A program made the translations under genes and the position numbers. A model generated the notes under the pieces. It was not told where the DNA came from and made no database searches. It saw nothing but the letters and a program-made list of their open reading frames with translations. From the NCBI RefSeq assembly GCF_036785885.1, contig NC_092323.1, forward strand, positions 13,462,501 to 13,526,500: a stretch of 64,000 nucleotides of DNA, in the 5' to 3' direction. The DNA comes from Coffea arabica (Eukaryota; Streptophyta; Magnoliopsida; Gentianales; Rubiaceae). Of this stretch, positions 24,072-35,790 are shown one piece after another (the first letter of the stretch is position 1; the number at the start of each line of letters is the position of its first letter).

Positions 24072-24342
24072 TTTCACCTATTTATTTTGAATTCCTTGAC
24101 TATGGTGACTTTTGATTCATTTTCTGAATTTTATTTTTTCAATTCTTGGCTGATGGCAGTCGGAATTTTGAAGTCAATTTTATCCTTCACCGTGATTTTT
24201 ACTTATTCAGGTATGTTGCTTTGTTTCTCAGAGATCTGGTATTTATTTGAACTATAAAATTGTTTTACTTTTGATTCATTTTGGTAGAAATGGGCCACTG
24301 CTCATGAATAACAGATTGTACCAATTATTCATGTGTATGCAG

Positions 24343-25556
24343 GTTGCTGAAATCTTAAAAGATCGACCCTAATGATTTCGTGCTTGCCAAGCTGTGGATG
24401 TCCTTAATGCGATATCTACTGGAAACGGTGGAACCATTGAACTTCTTTATATGCAGGTCAAAGTTTTACGTATGCTGAATTCTGTGGTTGTCATCCACTG
24501 TTAAGCAAAGTTGTTTGACAAATGTAGTTCTGATTTCCTTGTTCAGCTCTATGCCCCTACTACTGTGGCACTAGCTCATGACTTTTGGCTATTACACTAT
24601 ATGCCTGTGATGGAAGATGGCAGTCTCGTTGTATGTACCTCATAGTAAACTAGTGGAATGCAAAATGATCTCATCTTAGTTGCTTTAGGTTGATTTATTA
24701 AATTCTTGAAAAACATTAGGTCTGTGAAAGATCGCTGCACAACACTCAGAATGGTCCCAGTATGCCACTTGTTCAGCATTTTGTAAGAGCTGAAATACTG
24801 CCAAGCGGATACTTGATCAGACCTTGTGAAGGAGATGGCTCCATAATCCATATAGTTGACCACATAGACTTAGAGGTATTCCGCTTAACATACAGGTTTC
24901 ATCATAGAGTATGCTACCCATGCTATAATAATCGTATTGCTTGCCAACAGCCATGGGGTGTGCCTGAAGTGACCCGCCCACTATATGAACTGTCAACATT
25001 GCTTGCTCAGAAGACAACAATGGCGGTATGATATTTAGATTCTATGCAGTTCTCTCCTTTGTGCCAGTCATGCCATTGTATTGGTTTCAGATATTAATCT
25101 CAGTTTTTGGAATGTATTTGTGAATATACTAAAGTATCTAAAAAGAGATGAATATACCATTTTGTTCTCTAATTTGACACTGTAATATCTTGCAGGCTTT
25201 ACACCAATTAAGACAGATCTCACATGAAGTTTCTTAGCCTACTGTCACAGGATGGGGAAGAAGACCTGCAGCATTATGAGCACTCAGCCAATGATTGAGC
25301 AAGTAGGTTTCTGAGTTATTGACATTACGTTCTGATGGCTTCTAATTTTTTATGTGAATCTAAAATTTACTTTATTTTTTCTCTAGGGATTTCAATGAGG
25401 CTGTAAATGGTTTTACAGATGAGGGATGGTCTATGCTTGACAGTGATGGCATTGATGATGTTATTGTTCTTGTGAACTCTTCTCTCAGCAAATTGATGGG
25501 ACTAAAGTTTCATCCGTCAGCAATGTAGTGCCATGTGCCAAGGCCTCCATGCTTTT
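24343..25556 (+). pseudogene. HD-ZIP III transcription factor fragment (START domain), decayed
   Basis: Exon-like blocks with normal intron borders are present at 24343-24456, 24547-24630, 24720-24875, 24951-25025, 25196 to about 25300, and about 25387-25556. They read VAEILKDRP, GGTIELLYMQ, LYAPTTVALAHDFWLLHYM, VCERSLHNTQNGPSMPLVQ, SGYLIRPCEGDGSIIHIVDH, GVPEVTRPLYELSTLLAQKT, VTGWGRRPAA and FNEAVNGFTDEGWSMLDSDG. These are diagnostic for the START domain of class III HD-ZIP proteins (REV/PHB/ATHB8/15 family), regulators of leaf polarity and vascular development. Stops interrupt it (for example TAA-TGA right after DRP, and TAG after SHEVS). The homeodomain, leucine zipper, C-terminal MEKHLA region and the exon bearing the miR165/166 target are absent. 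The introns are kept, so it was copied from genomic DNA and not from mRNA. Confidence 0.88.
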
Positions 25557-26257
25557 ATAGGTCAGGAGATTAAATGCACAGTAAGAAACATTATGAGGCT
25601 CCACTCGAATGTTTAGATTTTCTCTGAAAAGCAAAAGGAATTGATAAATGGATGAAAGTTAAGTTGTGGTACATATTGCCTCAAACTACAACTGTATATA
25701 CCACAGTAAATTTAAAAAATATTTTTTTGTTTTGTAAAATAAGATAATAAGATCAAGAGTTGAAAGTTAACATAATTCCAAGATGTTTGATGGCTAGACC
25801 AAGTAACCATTACCTTTGTGTTCAATACTGTAGGTCACTATCCTTGAAAACTGAAACGAATGTTAAAACATAATTTTCTTTCTCACTGAATCTTCGGGTC
25901 CCATACATGCATAGTAGTTCTATGGGTAATTACAACAAATCTCTTAAGAAAAAATCTCTTAGAGAGTAGTTTACATGCATAGTAGTTCGTTTTTCGTTCC
26001 GTTTGTGTTTTGATACTGTATTTATCTGGAGGTGTTCGTCTTTATTTCTTCTGTGTTTTTTATTTTTTGATCTGTAAAGTTGTTGAGTGCTTATGCTTCT
26101 GGGCATTGGTGTTTGCCCTTCCCATTGGTTTTGCTACCTGTATGCATATCTTTGGCCCATTGGTTTGCTCGTTTGGTGGTTTTTTTTTGTGATAGCATGC
26201 TGCATTTCCTACTCTTTTAGTATGATTTATAAATCATGCTGCTACTAAAGATTCCAT

Positions 26258-26462
26258 GTTTTGGCCTTGAAGGCTTGTTGTGTTGAATATATCATTCTGG
26301 AGAGTGATAACTTATCATCTCTATTTCCTAATGCACATTTAAGCTTGGGAGGACTTGAATTAATTTCAAAACACCTATTTGCTTTGCTCACTACCATCAC
26401 TGTTCTTCCTACTGTTTGGATGCAAGATCTCACTCTAGTTAGTTACATCCCAGATGAGTGAT
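26258..26462 (+). pseudogene. Exon fragment resembling an AVT1-type vacuolar amino-acid transporter
   Basis: A frame of about 66 codons reads KACCVEYIILESDNLSSLFP, then NAHLSLGGLEL, LFALLTTITVLPTVWMQDLT and VSYIP. The pattern VEYIILE-DNLSSLFP with TTI-VLPTVW--DL---SYI is what I recall from plant AVT1-like (AAAP family) transporters, spanning two membrane helices. Only one exon's worth is present, with no transporter start or end around it. It follows the HD-ZIP III fragment in the same orientation within the Helitron body, which fits a second capture. Confidence 0.65.
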
Positions 26463-28288
26463 TTATTAATTAAGGAACTTTTCAAAGGAAAGAAGTACAA
26501 ATTTAGGGGAGCGAGAAAACCTTCTATCCAAAATCTCAGGTGTCTTTCAACTTTTCTCTACTCTTTTTTGGTTGATCCTTGTCCTTTTTTTGGGCTTGTT
26601 TTCATTACTGTCCATGTTGATGGTTTGTTTGTAGCCTTTTTTAAACATTTTTCCCAAAGGGTTTTTGATGATTGACTGCAGTAATTTTATGACTTCTGTA
26701 GTTGTGTGGTGTTGAATTTGTTTGGTTACGCACCAAGTAATTGCCTGTGGTGCACTGGTTTTAGCTAGGTATTTACTTGTGAATGCACTGATTTGATGGG
26801 AAAATAGTTACTTTTAGTGTGTCATGGGGTTAGTTTTTTTTCCTTTTATTTTTTCTTTGTACATATACTTGGCGAATTACTGAAGCATCACACTATCTAT
26901 CTTTTATTTCTTTTCATTATTTTTTCTTTTTGTGATGCCTTCTGTGGATTTTGTTCCTCACGTACCATTTTGTGTGCTTCAGATAGCATCATGTTCACTA
27001 AGAACTTTTTTTCTTTAATTCTTATATTGAATAGGTGAAAGCAATGATCATGGAGGTAGAAGTAGATGAAGAAGATGGAAGATTATGTGATGGTGATTTG
27101 GATGGAGGCTTCAATATTATTTTTACTAAAACCCTTGAGCAGCAAATGGTACCAGTGCTTAAATTAGGATTGATTAACATATACTATTACCATATACTAA
27201 TGAATGGTGAACTTTAATATGCACATTTATGATACACAAAGATGACTAAAAGTTTTCATTTACTATGGTTATACGAGTTTACTACGGCTATCCACAGATT
27301 TCTGATACAACTCAAGATTATTGCCATATTTTCTTCCTCTAAAATCCTTGGAAATTTTTCTGATAGTATCTTGTTTCCATGCCTTTTACACATTGTGGTC
27401 AAATCCCTAAGATAACATGCAGTGATATAAGTTTACTATAGTTCTATACAACTCCCCCCTCCCCCTGGTTTCCAAAAAATCTGAGTTTCTTGCACTCTAT
27501 TACCTCAAAACTTTTTAATCACAAATCTGGTCTTATTGGTTGCTTTAGTTTAATGTTGGTTTGTGAATTTTTTTCCATTGGCCTAAATCTTTTCCCTCTG
27601 CTTGATGCAGGAATTGTGCCCAACCGCTGAATGTTATTTTTCTGTTGGAAGCTTTGTGTTTTTTTTTTTACAGTTATTTTGGATTTTGTTCTGTTTTTTC
27701 CCTTTGTGTACATAGAAGTTTTGCTCCAAAGAAAACATGTGGTGACATGTTCACTACTATTGTCCATGACTTTCCTTTTTTTCCCCAAAAATCTGGTTTT
27801 CTTTCGCTCTATTACCTCAAAACTTTTTATCTTGGTTACCCTTCTTTGGTGTAGTATTTTTTTCCCTGGACTTGAATAACAGTGATGCTGATCTAAGGTA
27901 TAAGCATAGATATAGTACTTTTACAACTTTTATGATGCTGAGATTATGACTTTGTTGTTGATCATAGTCTTAAAGATGGGCATATTCTACTCTTCCTTAC
28001 TCAATCTCGCACTTATTTGCTGTATCAATTTTTGGGGCTGCTGGAATAGAAATTATGTACCCCTGATATTACACGTTCCACATTTAGGTGTTACCTTTGT
28101 AGACTCCCACTCATTAATGAAGTTATGCTTTTCACAAATCGATGATATACTGTTTCTTTCTTCTTTGTAAATTTTTTATGTATTTCAATAAGTGAAGATA
28201 TATGACACAATCACAATATGCTATTTATTCGACCTCTATAATACTTCTACTTAACAAAGACTAAATGGGCATACGTACTATCTATTCC

Positions 28289-28318
28289 ACCGCGCATCGC
28301 GCGGTGCCCTCCTCCTAG
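28289..28318 (+). mobile_element. Helitron 3' hairpin and CTAG end
   Basis: A 7-bp perfect stem with a 3-nt loop, then a 9-nt spacer, then CTAG with T following. All features of a Helitron 3' terminus are met. Confidence 0.85.
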
Positions 28319-28319
28319 T

Positions 28320-30209
28320 TCTCTATATATACCTATCTTTTCTATCCGAGACTTCCTAACTCTACTCCTACCATACATTCATAACTCCTTCAGATTGAAA
28401 ATCTTTTATCATTTCTAAACTTTCATCTTTCACTTCAATTTTAAACCTTACTACCAACTACAACAAATCCATACCTGACTTTTCTTCAAAATGGCAAATA
28501 CTATTTCAAAAAGATGTTGCTTTCTCATCCGATGCAAAAATAGAGGCCAGGTACATTCCTTTTTGTTCAACAGCATACGTTTCCAAATTTTTCTCTAATT
28601 TACATTTCATCTAAAATATTGTTATCTTAATATCATATGCAGGTTTTACCTCCTCTATTCAAATCATTACTTTCTTAACATGGCCGTCACACAATTACCT
28701 TCATGCATGGAACAAAACAATGGAATATTACAGTAAATGCTGACCCGTTTGGAGCAGGATGGGATAAATATTGTGAACAAAATATTACTAATGAACATCA
28801 CATACTATTGCTTCGACATATTGGGAATTTATTTTTTGATGTTATTAATTTTTGTGAATTGCAACAAGAAGTTAATCTCAGCTGGATAGTCCCTCTAACC
28901 AACCTTCATCTTCAGCAAAATTGTATACATTCATAATACATCTTTATCCTTTCTATTTCATAGTAATGTTCCAATCTTACATTATTTATTCCAACAAAAA
29001 TATTTCTTATGTGCAGTTCATGCTGATCCGCCAATTCATGAAGAAATAGTGACATCTTCACTTCAACCTTATTTTTCGCAAGATTTATCCACTTCAGTAT
29101 GCTTTTATCAAAACTTTCACTCAGCCGACCCGTATACATTGGTAAAGAATTCTTATTATATTTTCCTTAAATTATTCCCTACCTAACTCATTTCCTTCAA
29201 CTTAGCTCACTAACTTTTACTTTTTGTATCAGAAAATCCCACGATTTGTTGACTACTTTCTCAACGAACAAAAAACTCCACTTATAGCTCTCAAAACTAA
29301 AGATAACATAACAGAAATTAGAATCAAAGGCAAGCGGCTCAAAAAAAATTGGAAAGCTTTCATTCTTCAACATCAACTCCAGCACAATGACGCCCTTATT
29401 TTCATTCCAGAATCAAAGACCGTCTTTACTGTTTTAATATTTAACAGCAATGGGGATGAAAAAATTTTCCCTTGGTACCCTGTATTTCATATCCATTATT
29501 ATAATTTGCCAATTTATTATTATAATTAGTTATTAACTTTTTGTATCTGTAACATTATTCATGAACTATATTATCCTTATTTATTAATACTCTGTGATTG
29601 ATCAATAAACATGATTGCATAGCTAAAAATACTACAAAAAGATAAAAATCAATTACAAGTTAAACTTTACATCCAATAACAATTTCCTTTTAATAAACAT
29701 TTACCTTCTTATCCATCTTAATAATAGTTCACCTACTTCATGTATAACTGTCATTTATTTTACCAAAAAATTTTACAGTGTAATAGGATACCATGCATTT
29801 CAAAAGCAAAAAATTTTCCACAATATATTTTACCATTATCCACCATTTCATATCCAATTTATCAAATCAACACCTTCTACTTTATAAATAAAACTTTAGA
29901 TATAATTCCATATACAGTTTCATATAATTCCATATAATTCCATTCTAACATTTTCAGCTATCATATACATCACTCTCCTACATTTACTCCTTTCTTGCTT
30001 TTACTTTTCGTTATATGATTGTAGCCTATTTCACTTCCACACTCAACTCTCATTCTTATAATTACATATTTATCCTAATCTAAACTCAACAACCTATACA
30101 GTTTACATGTTTCTTTTTACTCTAACATCACACCAACCCTCAATGACCAATACAAGACAGGGCATAATTGCATTGATCCACTGCCCGTAGCGCGGTCATA
30201 CCCACCTAG
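28320..30209 (+). mobile_element. Second Helitron, about 1.9 kb, carrying a B3 gene fragment
   Basis: It starts TCTCTATATATACC, a typical Helitron 5' end, one base after the CTAG of the preceding Helitron. It ends with an imperfect hairpin around CTGCCCGTAGCGCGGTC (30181-30197) and CTAG at 30206-30209 followed by T. The base before the 5' TC is T where A is usual, so the 5' assignment is less sure than the 3' end. The interior holds a decayed B3-domain gene and no RepHel. Confidence 0.65.
28491..29529 (+). pseudogene. B3-domain (REM-like) protein gene fragment inside a Helitron
   Basis: The first block is MANTISKRCCFLIRCKNRGQ before a GT donor. The next begins VLPPLFKSLLS, then a stop. It continues as HGTKQWNITVNADPFGAGWD, KYCEQNITNEHHILLLRHIG and NLFFDVINFCE, a B3 DNA-binding fold. 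A later block starting near 29232 (IPRFVDYFLNEQKTPLIALK, then IKGKRLKKNWKAFILQHQL and DALIFIPESKTVFTVLIF) is a second B3 domain. B3 domains bind DNA in plant transcription factors. The in-frame stop and poor continuity show it is not intact. Both domains lie between the ends of one Helitron. Confidence 0.75.
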
Positions 30210-30362
30210 TCTGGAACTATCCGCTTATCCCCCTAAGGGAGCACCTGAAGTAGTATTTTCTACCCCACCCAAAAACCAAGAACAATCCATGCCCAAACTC
30301 TACGGCAGAAAACATTAGTGGATATAACACTGACTTTTCAAACCCATGTTCTGTTTGTTTTG

Positions 30363-30914
30363 TTATGAAATCCACGAAAGCAAGACAAGTATGAATACTC
30401 CAGAAGCTATCCCCAATATCTCGAGAGCATCACCCCACACAGAACCATCCCCAGCATACCCTAGTGGGATGCATTTGCACCGTCGTCTAAACTCAACTCC
30501 TTCACTTCTAGCCAGTAGACGATGGCTAAAGATCGACCAAGCGCATCCTGCCAAAGCCACTAGGAGAGCAACCAGGGCTGGTACCCGCCTGTTTTCCCAA
30601 TACACGGCGAATATTTCTACTCCTAATCCCAAAGTGGCCAGGCCAAGCTGAAAGACGAAGAAGTATATATTCAGTACAGCGATATATATTACTACTAAAA
30701 GATAAAAAGAATCTATTACTATTAAAAGAAAAAATGAATCCCCAGCGGTCTTGAAAGAAAATCCCAAAAAAAGAAGAAAGAAGAAAAAGAACCATGATTC
30801 ATCAAAGCTTGGAAAAATTATACCTGAGGAAGATGGCGTCTCTCACACTTCATCGTCAAGAAAAGGTAGTGCCTTGCCCGTAGACCCCCCAGAATCAGAG
30901 ATTTTGTCTGCCAT
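30363..30914 (-). CDS. Small predicted membrane protein, two exons, first exon uncertain
   Basis: Exon 2 (30363-30647, acceptor TTTCAG) reads 94 residues with no stop until TAA. It begins LGLATLGLGVEIFAVYW and contains two hydrophobic segments: VPALVALLVALAGCAWSIF (about residues 22-40) and LEILGIASGVFILVLLSWI (at the end). A basic RRRCKC stretch lies between them. A probable exon 1 (30824-30914, donor CAG|GTATAA) starts MADKISDSGGSTGKALPFLD but meets TGA after DDEV, and its length is one base off the phase that exon 2 needs. So either the true donor lies earlier (GAA|GTGTGA), translation starts at the internal MKCERRH, or the gene carries a one-base change and is broken. I do not recognise the family. 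It sits between a Helitron end and a Harbinger-like element. Confidence 0.45.
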
Positions 30915-31114
30915 CGAAAAGTTGGGTTCTCTTATATGCTTTCTCAGGTACCTCAAGCTAGTATTTATTGTCCGCTCTTGCGTAATGTTGTCCGCTACGT
31001 TTTCAAGTGCTGCCGGGCTTGGTACACGTGTCTTGCTTTGCTTCTTTCTTTCTCTGCCTCTTTAGGAGGCCATTTGTTTTGTTTTCCTGATTCATTAGTC
31101 TAAAGCAAATGTAA

Positions 31115-32026
31115 GGGCCTATTTGGAACCGAGTTTTTTGACCAAAATTTTTAACTATTAATTTTTTAACAACTTTAGCTACATGAACCCAAAAAATCTT
31201 AACAAATTTGTTAACCTACACACTTCAAAATATCTAATACACAAAAAAACTTCTTCTTTTCTTCTTCTTTCTCCCCCACCCTGATCCACCACACCTTCAT
31301 CGCTGGCCACCATCTCCGCCGCCGCTTGCGGTGCCGGCCATCTATTCCGGCATCGGCGTTCCCTTTTTTTTTTCCTTTCTTTCTCTCTCTCTCCTTCCCT
31401 CCCCTCTCCCCCTCTTCTCCTCCTCTCCTCCCTGGCCACCGTCCCCCTTCCCCTAACTGCGATCCGGTCGCGTAACTGACTGCGATCTGGTCACGCGACC
31501 AGATTGGGCAAAGGGGGAGAGGGAGATGGAGAAGAGGAGGAGAGAAAAAGCAAAAAAAACAATTGAAAAACTTCGGCTGCTGGTTCTCTGGCTTCGGGAG
31601 GGAAAGGTGGAGAGTGAAGGGGAGTAGAGGGGGAGAGTAGAGTAGAGAGGGAGAAGAGGGGAAGAGAAAAAGAAAAAAAAATTTGGGCGTGCAGGCTGCT
31701 GGTTCTTCAACGAGGCATAGGTGGCGGGGAAGGAAAGAGGGAGGGGGAAGGGAGAAGAAGAAGAGAGGAAAGAAAAGAAAAAAGAAAGAAAGAAAGAGAA
31801 AAAAAAAAGAGAAAAAGAAAGAAAAAAATTGGTAAGACCATGGCTGTTGGGGAGGCAGAGGTACCGGGAAGGGGGAGGGGGAAGGAAGAAGAAGAAAAAG
31901 AAGAAAGGAAAGAAAAGAAAAGGAAAAAAAGTTTTTGATTTTAAAAAATTTTTTCAAAAACTTCTACAGTGCACTACAGTAAAGTTTTAGACAAACTTCT
32001 AAAAAACTTAGGTTCCAAACGGGGCC
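31115..32026. mobile_element. PIF/Harbinger-like element, 912 bp, with purine/pyrimidine-rich interior
   Basis: The left tip is GGGCCTATTTGGAACCGAG and the right tip, reversed, is GGCCCCGTTTGGAACCTAAG. TAA flanks both sides (31112-31114 and 32027-32029), as expected for this superfamily. No transposase is present. The interior is pyrimidine-rich on the left and purine-rich on the right, with repeated modules of the type GGCTGTTGGGGAGGCAG...GGGAAGGGGGAGGGGGAAGG. Long frames through it are low-complexity and not genes. Confidence 0.75.
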
Positions 32027-32029
32027 TAA

Positions 32030-35000
32030 GATTACTTAGAAACTAGAACTTACAAGTAATTGATTTAACCACTCAAAAGTGTTCATCTATTGTAAATCAC
32101 TCTGTTTATAGTTTATTAAACATTACTTTAATACTGATTTTTATACTAGGCACTTGTATTAATAATTGATTACACCTAACCTCCAATTTTTTTTAATGTA
32201 CAAATTTCAATAATTTAACCATTACAATATATTTACCTTATATAATGTGGATTTTGCCATTATTATTATTACTAGTAAATAAACAAAAACAAAACAAACT
32301 ACAACAAAATAAAGCAACTCTCTCTTTATGACCTTGGCGTAATATATATATATATGTCATGTCAAAAATGGTTACAATTAATGAGAATAACGATTATGAG
32401 AAATTACGGAATTTGCTCTTTCAGGGCTATGACTGTAGTGGAAAGGTTGGACCCCCAATCCAGTAAAGGATTAATTTGCAAGTGATACCCTAATTTCATA
32501 GTAGCACTGGCACAACGGCTATAAGATTGGATATATCATTTTCTGATTAGACACGTAGCTGTTAGGATTGCAATTTTTTAAGGAGCCTTTTTTTTTAAAA
32601 AATTATTTTTATGCAGTAATTTTGTGGGAAAAAAATAATTAAAAAATATGTAAAAACAAATATTCACACAAAAAAAAGAACATGAAATTTTTAACTAAAA
32701 AAATAACAATTCAAACAATCCCTCTAAAGCACTCGTGCAAAAATGTTAAGTGCTAATTCTTTTTTTTATGAAAAGTGAAGCTAATTCGAGAGAGTATAAC
32801 AAATGTTAGTGTGTATAATGCATGTAATATCTTAGGTGTAATTGAAGTGTTTTAAGGAGTGCCCAAGTGCACTCAATTAGAAAAATCCTTTCTAGTGTCT
32901 ATCTATATTGCCCAAATTTGTTGAAATTAAAGGTACATGAAATTAATTACCTAACAACAGTGTCGACCACGTCATTACAATGCATACACACTGTTTTTGA
33001 AAAACGACATTCACATAGTTATCCATAATTTTTGCATAGCTCATAGAACATGTTTTCTATGTTAATACTCTGAATGTAAGCAAGTATTCGAAAATATTTA
33101 ACCTAATAAGAATGAAAGAAGGTATAGGTTATAATTATAAATTTAAAAAATTTGTGCAGTAATTAAATTAAATAGAGTAAGTTTACCATACGCATGATTG
33201 TATATTCGGATATCCATGTTCTCTTTAAATTTGCTATCAACAATGCTTGTGATGTTGTAAAATTACTTGACCTCAACCATGTAACTAACTTTCAAGCACA
33301 TGTATCATTTTCAAACCTACAATTTTTTGAAATACATGTTGATAAGAGTATGAAACAACATTAAAAGTTTGATGTAGTGTTACTGATGGAACTCACCAAC
33401 TGCGCAGGTATCGAGCAAAATCAAAATAAGTGAAGCAAAGGAAAGAAACAAGATTCTTTGCTAGAACTGCATAAGTGAAGCCGGAAAATCTTCAGTACTT
33501 CAAAGTGATTAATATCCTTATACTATTTAAGAACGAGTTTAGAACTAGATTTCAACCGCAGGGGTGAGATTATTTTGGGAATGTGAGAGTGTTTGAAGAG
33601 TAATTGGAACATTGAGTACAAGTCATTATAGCTTTAATTTCACTATAATTACTTATATAACCTTTTAGACATTTAAGGTTACGGGCAGGTTTGGTATGTT
33701 ACAATGTTTGGTGCCAAGTTGAGTATCAAGTACAACTGAATAAAGTTTGTGTTTTGATAGAATTACATAAAAGTCCTTTTAATCATTTATTATACTAACA
33801 TCCAAGCCTTCCAATTTCCTGAAACCTTTCTCATCCGTTAAGAAATTAATTGGATGTTTACATAATTGGATTTTAATTACAATTAATTAACTTAATTATT
33901 ATCTAAACAATCATTATCATTATCATTATCTTTTTTGGTTTCACCTCTTTGGTTTTATTATGGCTATTAAATATTTGGTGGAATGTATAGCTTTTCCTTT
34001 AAATTGAGGTGAGTTCTTTGGGTTTGTCTTCTTCGATTGTAGTTTTTTTTTTTCTGATGATTGGTTTATTTAAGAACTCCATATAATTTGCCTTTTGATA
34101 CTTCTAATTCCAAAAACTGACTAATTGTATTGTTTTCCTTAGTAGATTTTAGAGATTCTGTCTCTGGTCAAAGTACAATTTGAGATAATGTTGTCACTTT
34201 CTAAAATAATCAGAAAAGCAATTTTATCATCTTCTCCTCCTCGGCCAAGGTATTATCTCTTTATTTAAGTCAAATAACCTTATTTCTCATGAACTTTCTC
34301 CTATTGTTCTTGACTCCAGGGATCTGTTGACTACATTCCAGCAGTTATAGTTCAAGTAGTTATTTTTTCATGTAATATGATTTGGAATTCAGCTTGTGTT
34401 TATTTTAATTGGAAATTTTATGATTGTAAAATTTATTAACTTAGAATTTTGTACTTCATTGAAACTAAAAAAGAAAATTAATCATGCTACATAGTACTAA
34501 GATGTCATTTGCACTCTATTTGCTTTCCATGTTATGATCTCATTTTTGTATTATATTGTTTATATAGTTTCAAATACAAAAAATTTGCTTTTTTATGTTA
34601 TCTAAAAGAATTTGTAGTGAATCTTGATGAGTTTAAATGCTTTAGCTACAGCACCATTTTGATTGCATTGTATTGATTCATTTACTCATAATTGTATGTT
34701 GTACAATGATAAATAATGTTTCTTGATTTGATTGAAGCAACTATTATCCATAGTTCAAACGAGTCAATAAAGTAGAGATGTTATATTGGATACTTATACA
34801 AGTAAACATTGGAAAATATCATTAAGCAGTTTCTACCTATAGTTTGCAATTCGAATTCATATGAGGAATTTCTTCTGATTTTAGTTACCATTTTCTACAA
34901 TTTCAAATTTAGAAAATATTATTTGCACCAATTTTTTATAATCAAGATAGTTTCAATTCAGATCTTTAACAATTATGCTGATTTGAACTTATTTATGAGA

Positions 35001-35679
35001 TTATAAAGAAATGCCCTAGCAAAAAACACCAAATTTGAATAGTTTCTACAAAATTTTGAAAAAGACCACTTAAGTTTCTTATTTATCTATCATTTTTGGG
35101 CATTATTATCTTTATAAGAAACATGTGATTAAATCGTATTATGCCCACCAAATTATATAAATAGTTAGTCAAAAATAAAATTATTTTAGATTAGATTGGA
35201 TACAAAGTGATTGATGGATAAACTTGACTTGATAATTCAGGTTGAGCTTAAGTTGAGGGAGAAATCAGAAGCATTGTTTGAGGGATCTTTCACGAACATA
35301 TATATATTCGAGAGATGAAGGGTCCAATTGATACTTTAAAATGTTTTATCATCTTGGATAAGTTTTAGAAGAGACCTTTGGATACTTTTCAATTGCACTT
35401 CAAACATTTTTACATTTTCAAACTATCCTTATCTTTGCAGTTGAAATTCAAACATAACCTTTGATCACAATGGATTCTTATATAGTATAACGATAAAGAT
35501 GTCTTATTGCACATTATTTTTATTGACTCACTATGTAACTTATGATTTTCCTATTAAAATCACATGATAAAATCATCATACTTCAATTCTTATACTACAA
35601 AATATTAAACAATAATTATTAATTAACTTGAATCACAAGCACCAAATTCCCGAGCGTCGCGCGGGCTGTCCCTCCCTAG
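32030..35679. other. AT-rich, gene-free stretch ending in a third Helitron 3' terminus
   Basis: No exon or family match is seen across 3.6 kb. The end at 35649-35679 has a near-perfect hairpin CCCGAGCG-T-CGCGCGGG, a short spacer and CTAG (35676-35679) followed by T, on the plus strand. It is the third Helitron 3' end in this insert. Its 5' end could not be located. The sequence at 32692-32731 reappears as a short patch at 35846-35885. Confidence 0.6.
35649..35679 (+). mobile_element. Helitron 3' hairpin and CTAG end
   Basis: CCCGAGCGTCGCGCGGG can fold into a stem with one mismatch, and CTAG|T follows ten bases later. This is the signature of a Helitron 3' end. Confidence 0.75.
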
Positions 35680-35790
35680 TAATCTATCAACAGGATTAGT
35701 TTGGATGAGTTCACGTCACCGAAAATTCACAATGACTAGTTTTGGCTTTGTATGGGAGACTAGGCAAAATAAACATTGCCATAGAATAAA

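Larger units (their letters stand above)
21096..28318 (+). mobile_element. Helitron (3' end certain, 5' end not placed) with captured host gene fragments
   Basis: The 3' end is clear: a perfect 7-bp stem ACCGCGC-ATC-GCGCGGT at 28289-28305, nine bases, then CTAG at 28315-28318 followed by T. I could not identify the 5' TC end, so the left limit given is only the edge of the insert next to U2. The body contains GC-richer leader-like DNA at 21.78-22.7 kb, a recent tandem duplication, an HD-ZIP III fragment (24343-25556) and a transporter-like exon (26258-26462), all on the same strand as the element. There is no RepHel gene, so it is non-autonomous. Chimeric capture of this kind is well known for plant Helitrons. 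Confidence 0.6.

Noticed and set aside
27035-27217. An acidic frame (MEVEVDEEDGRL) as a further captured gene
   Set aside because: Only about 25 residues look compositionally coding. I could not link it to any family.
31211-31957. A 248-codon minus-strand frame
   Set aside because: It is almost entirely F, L, S, P and K runs from CT/GA-rich DNA inside the Harbinger-like element. There is no domain and no codon structure.
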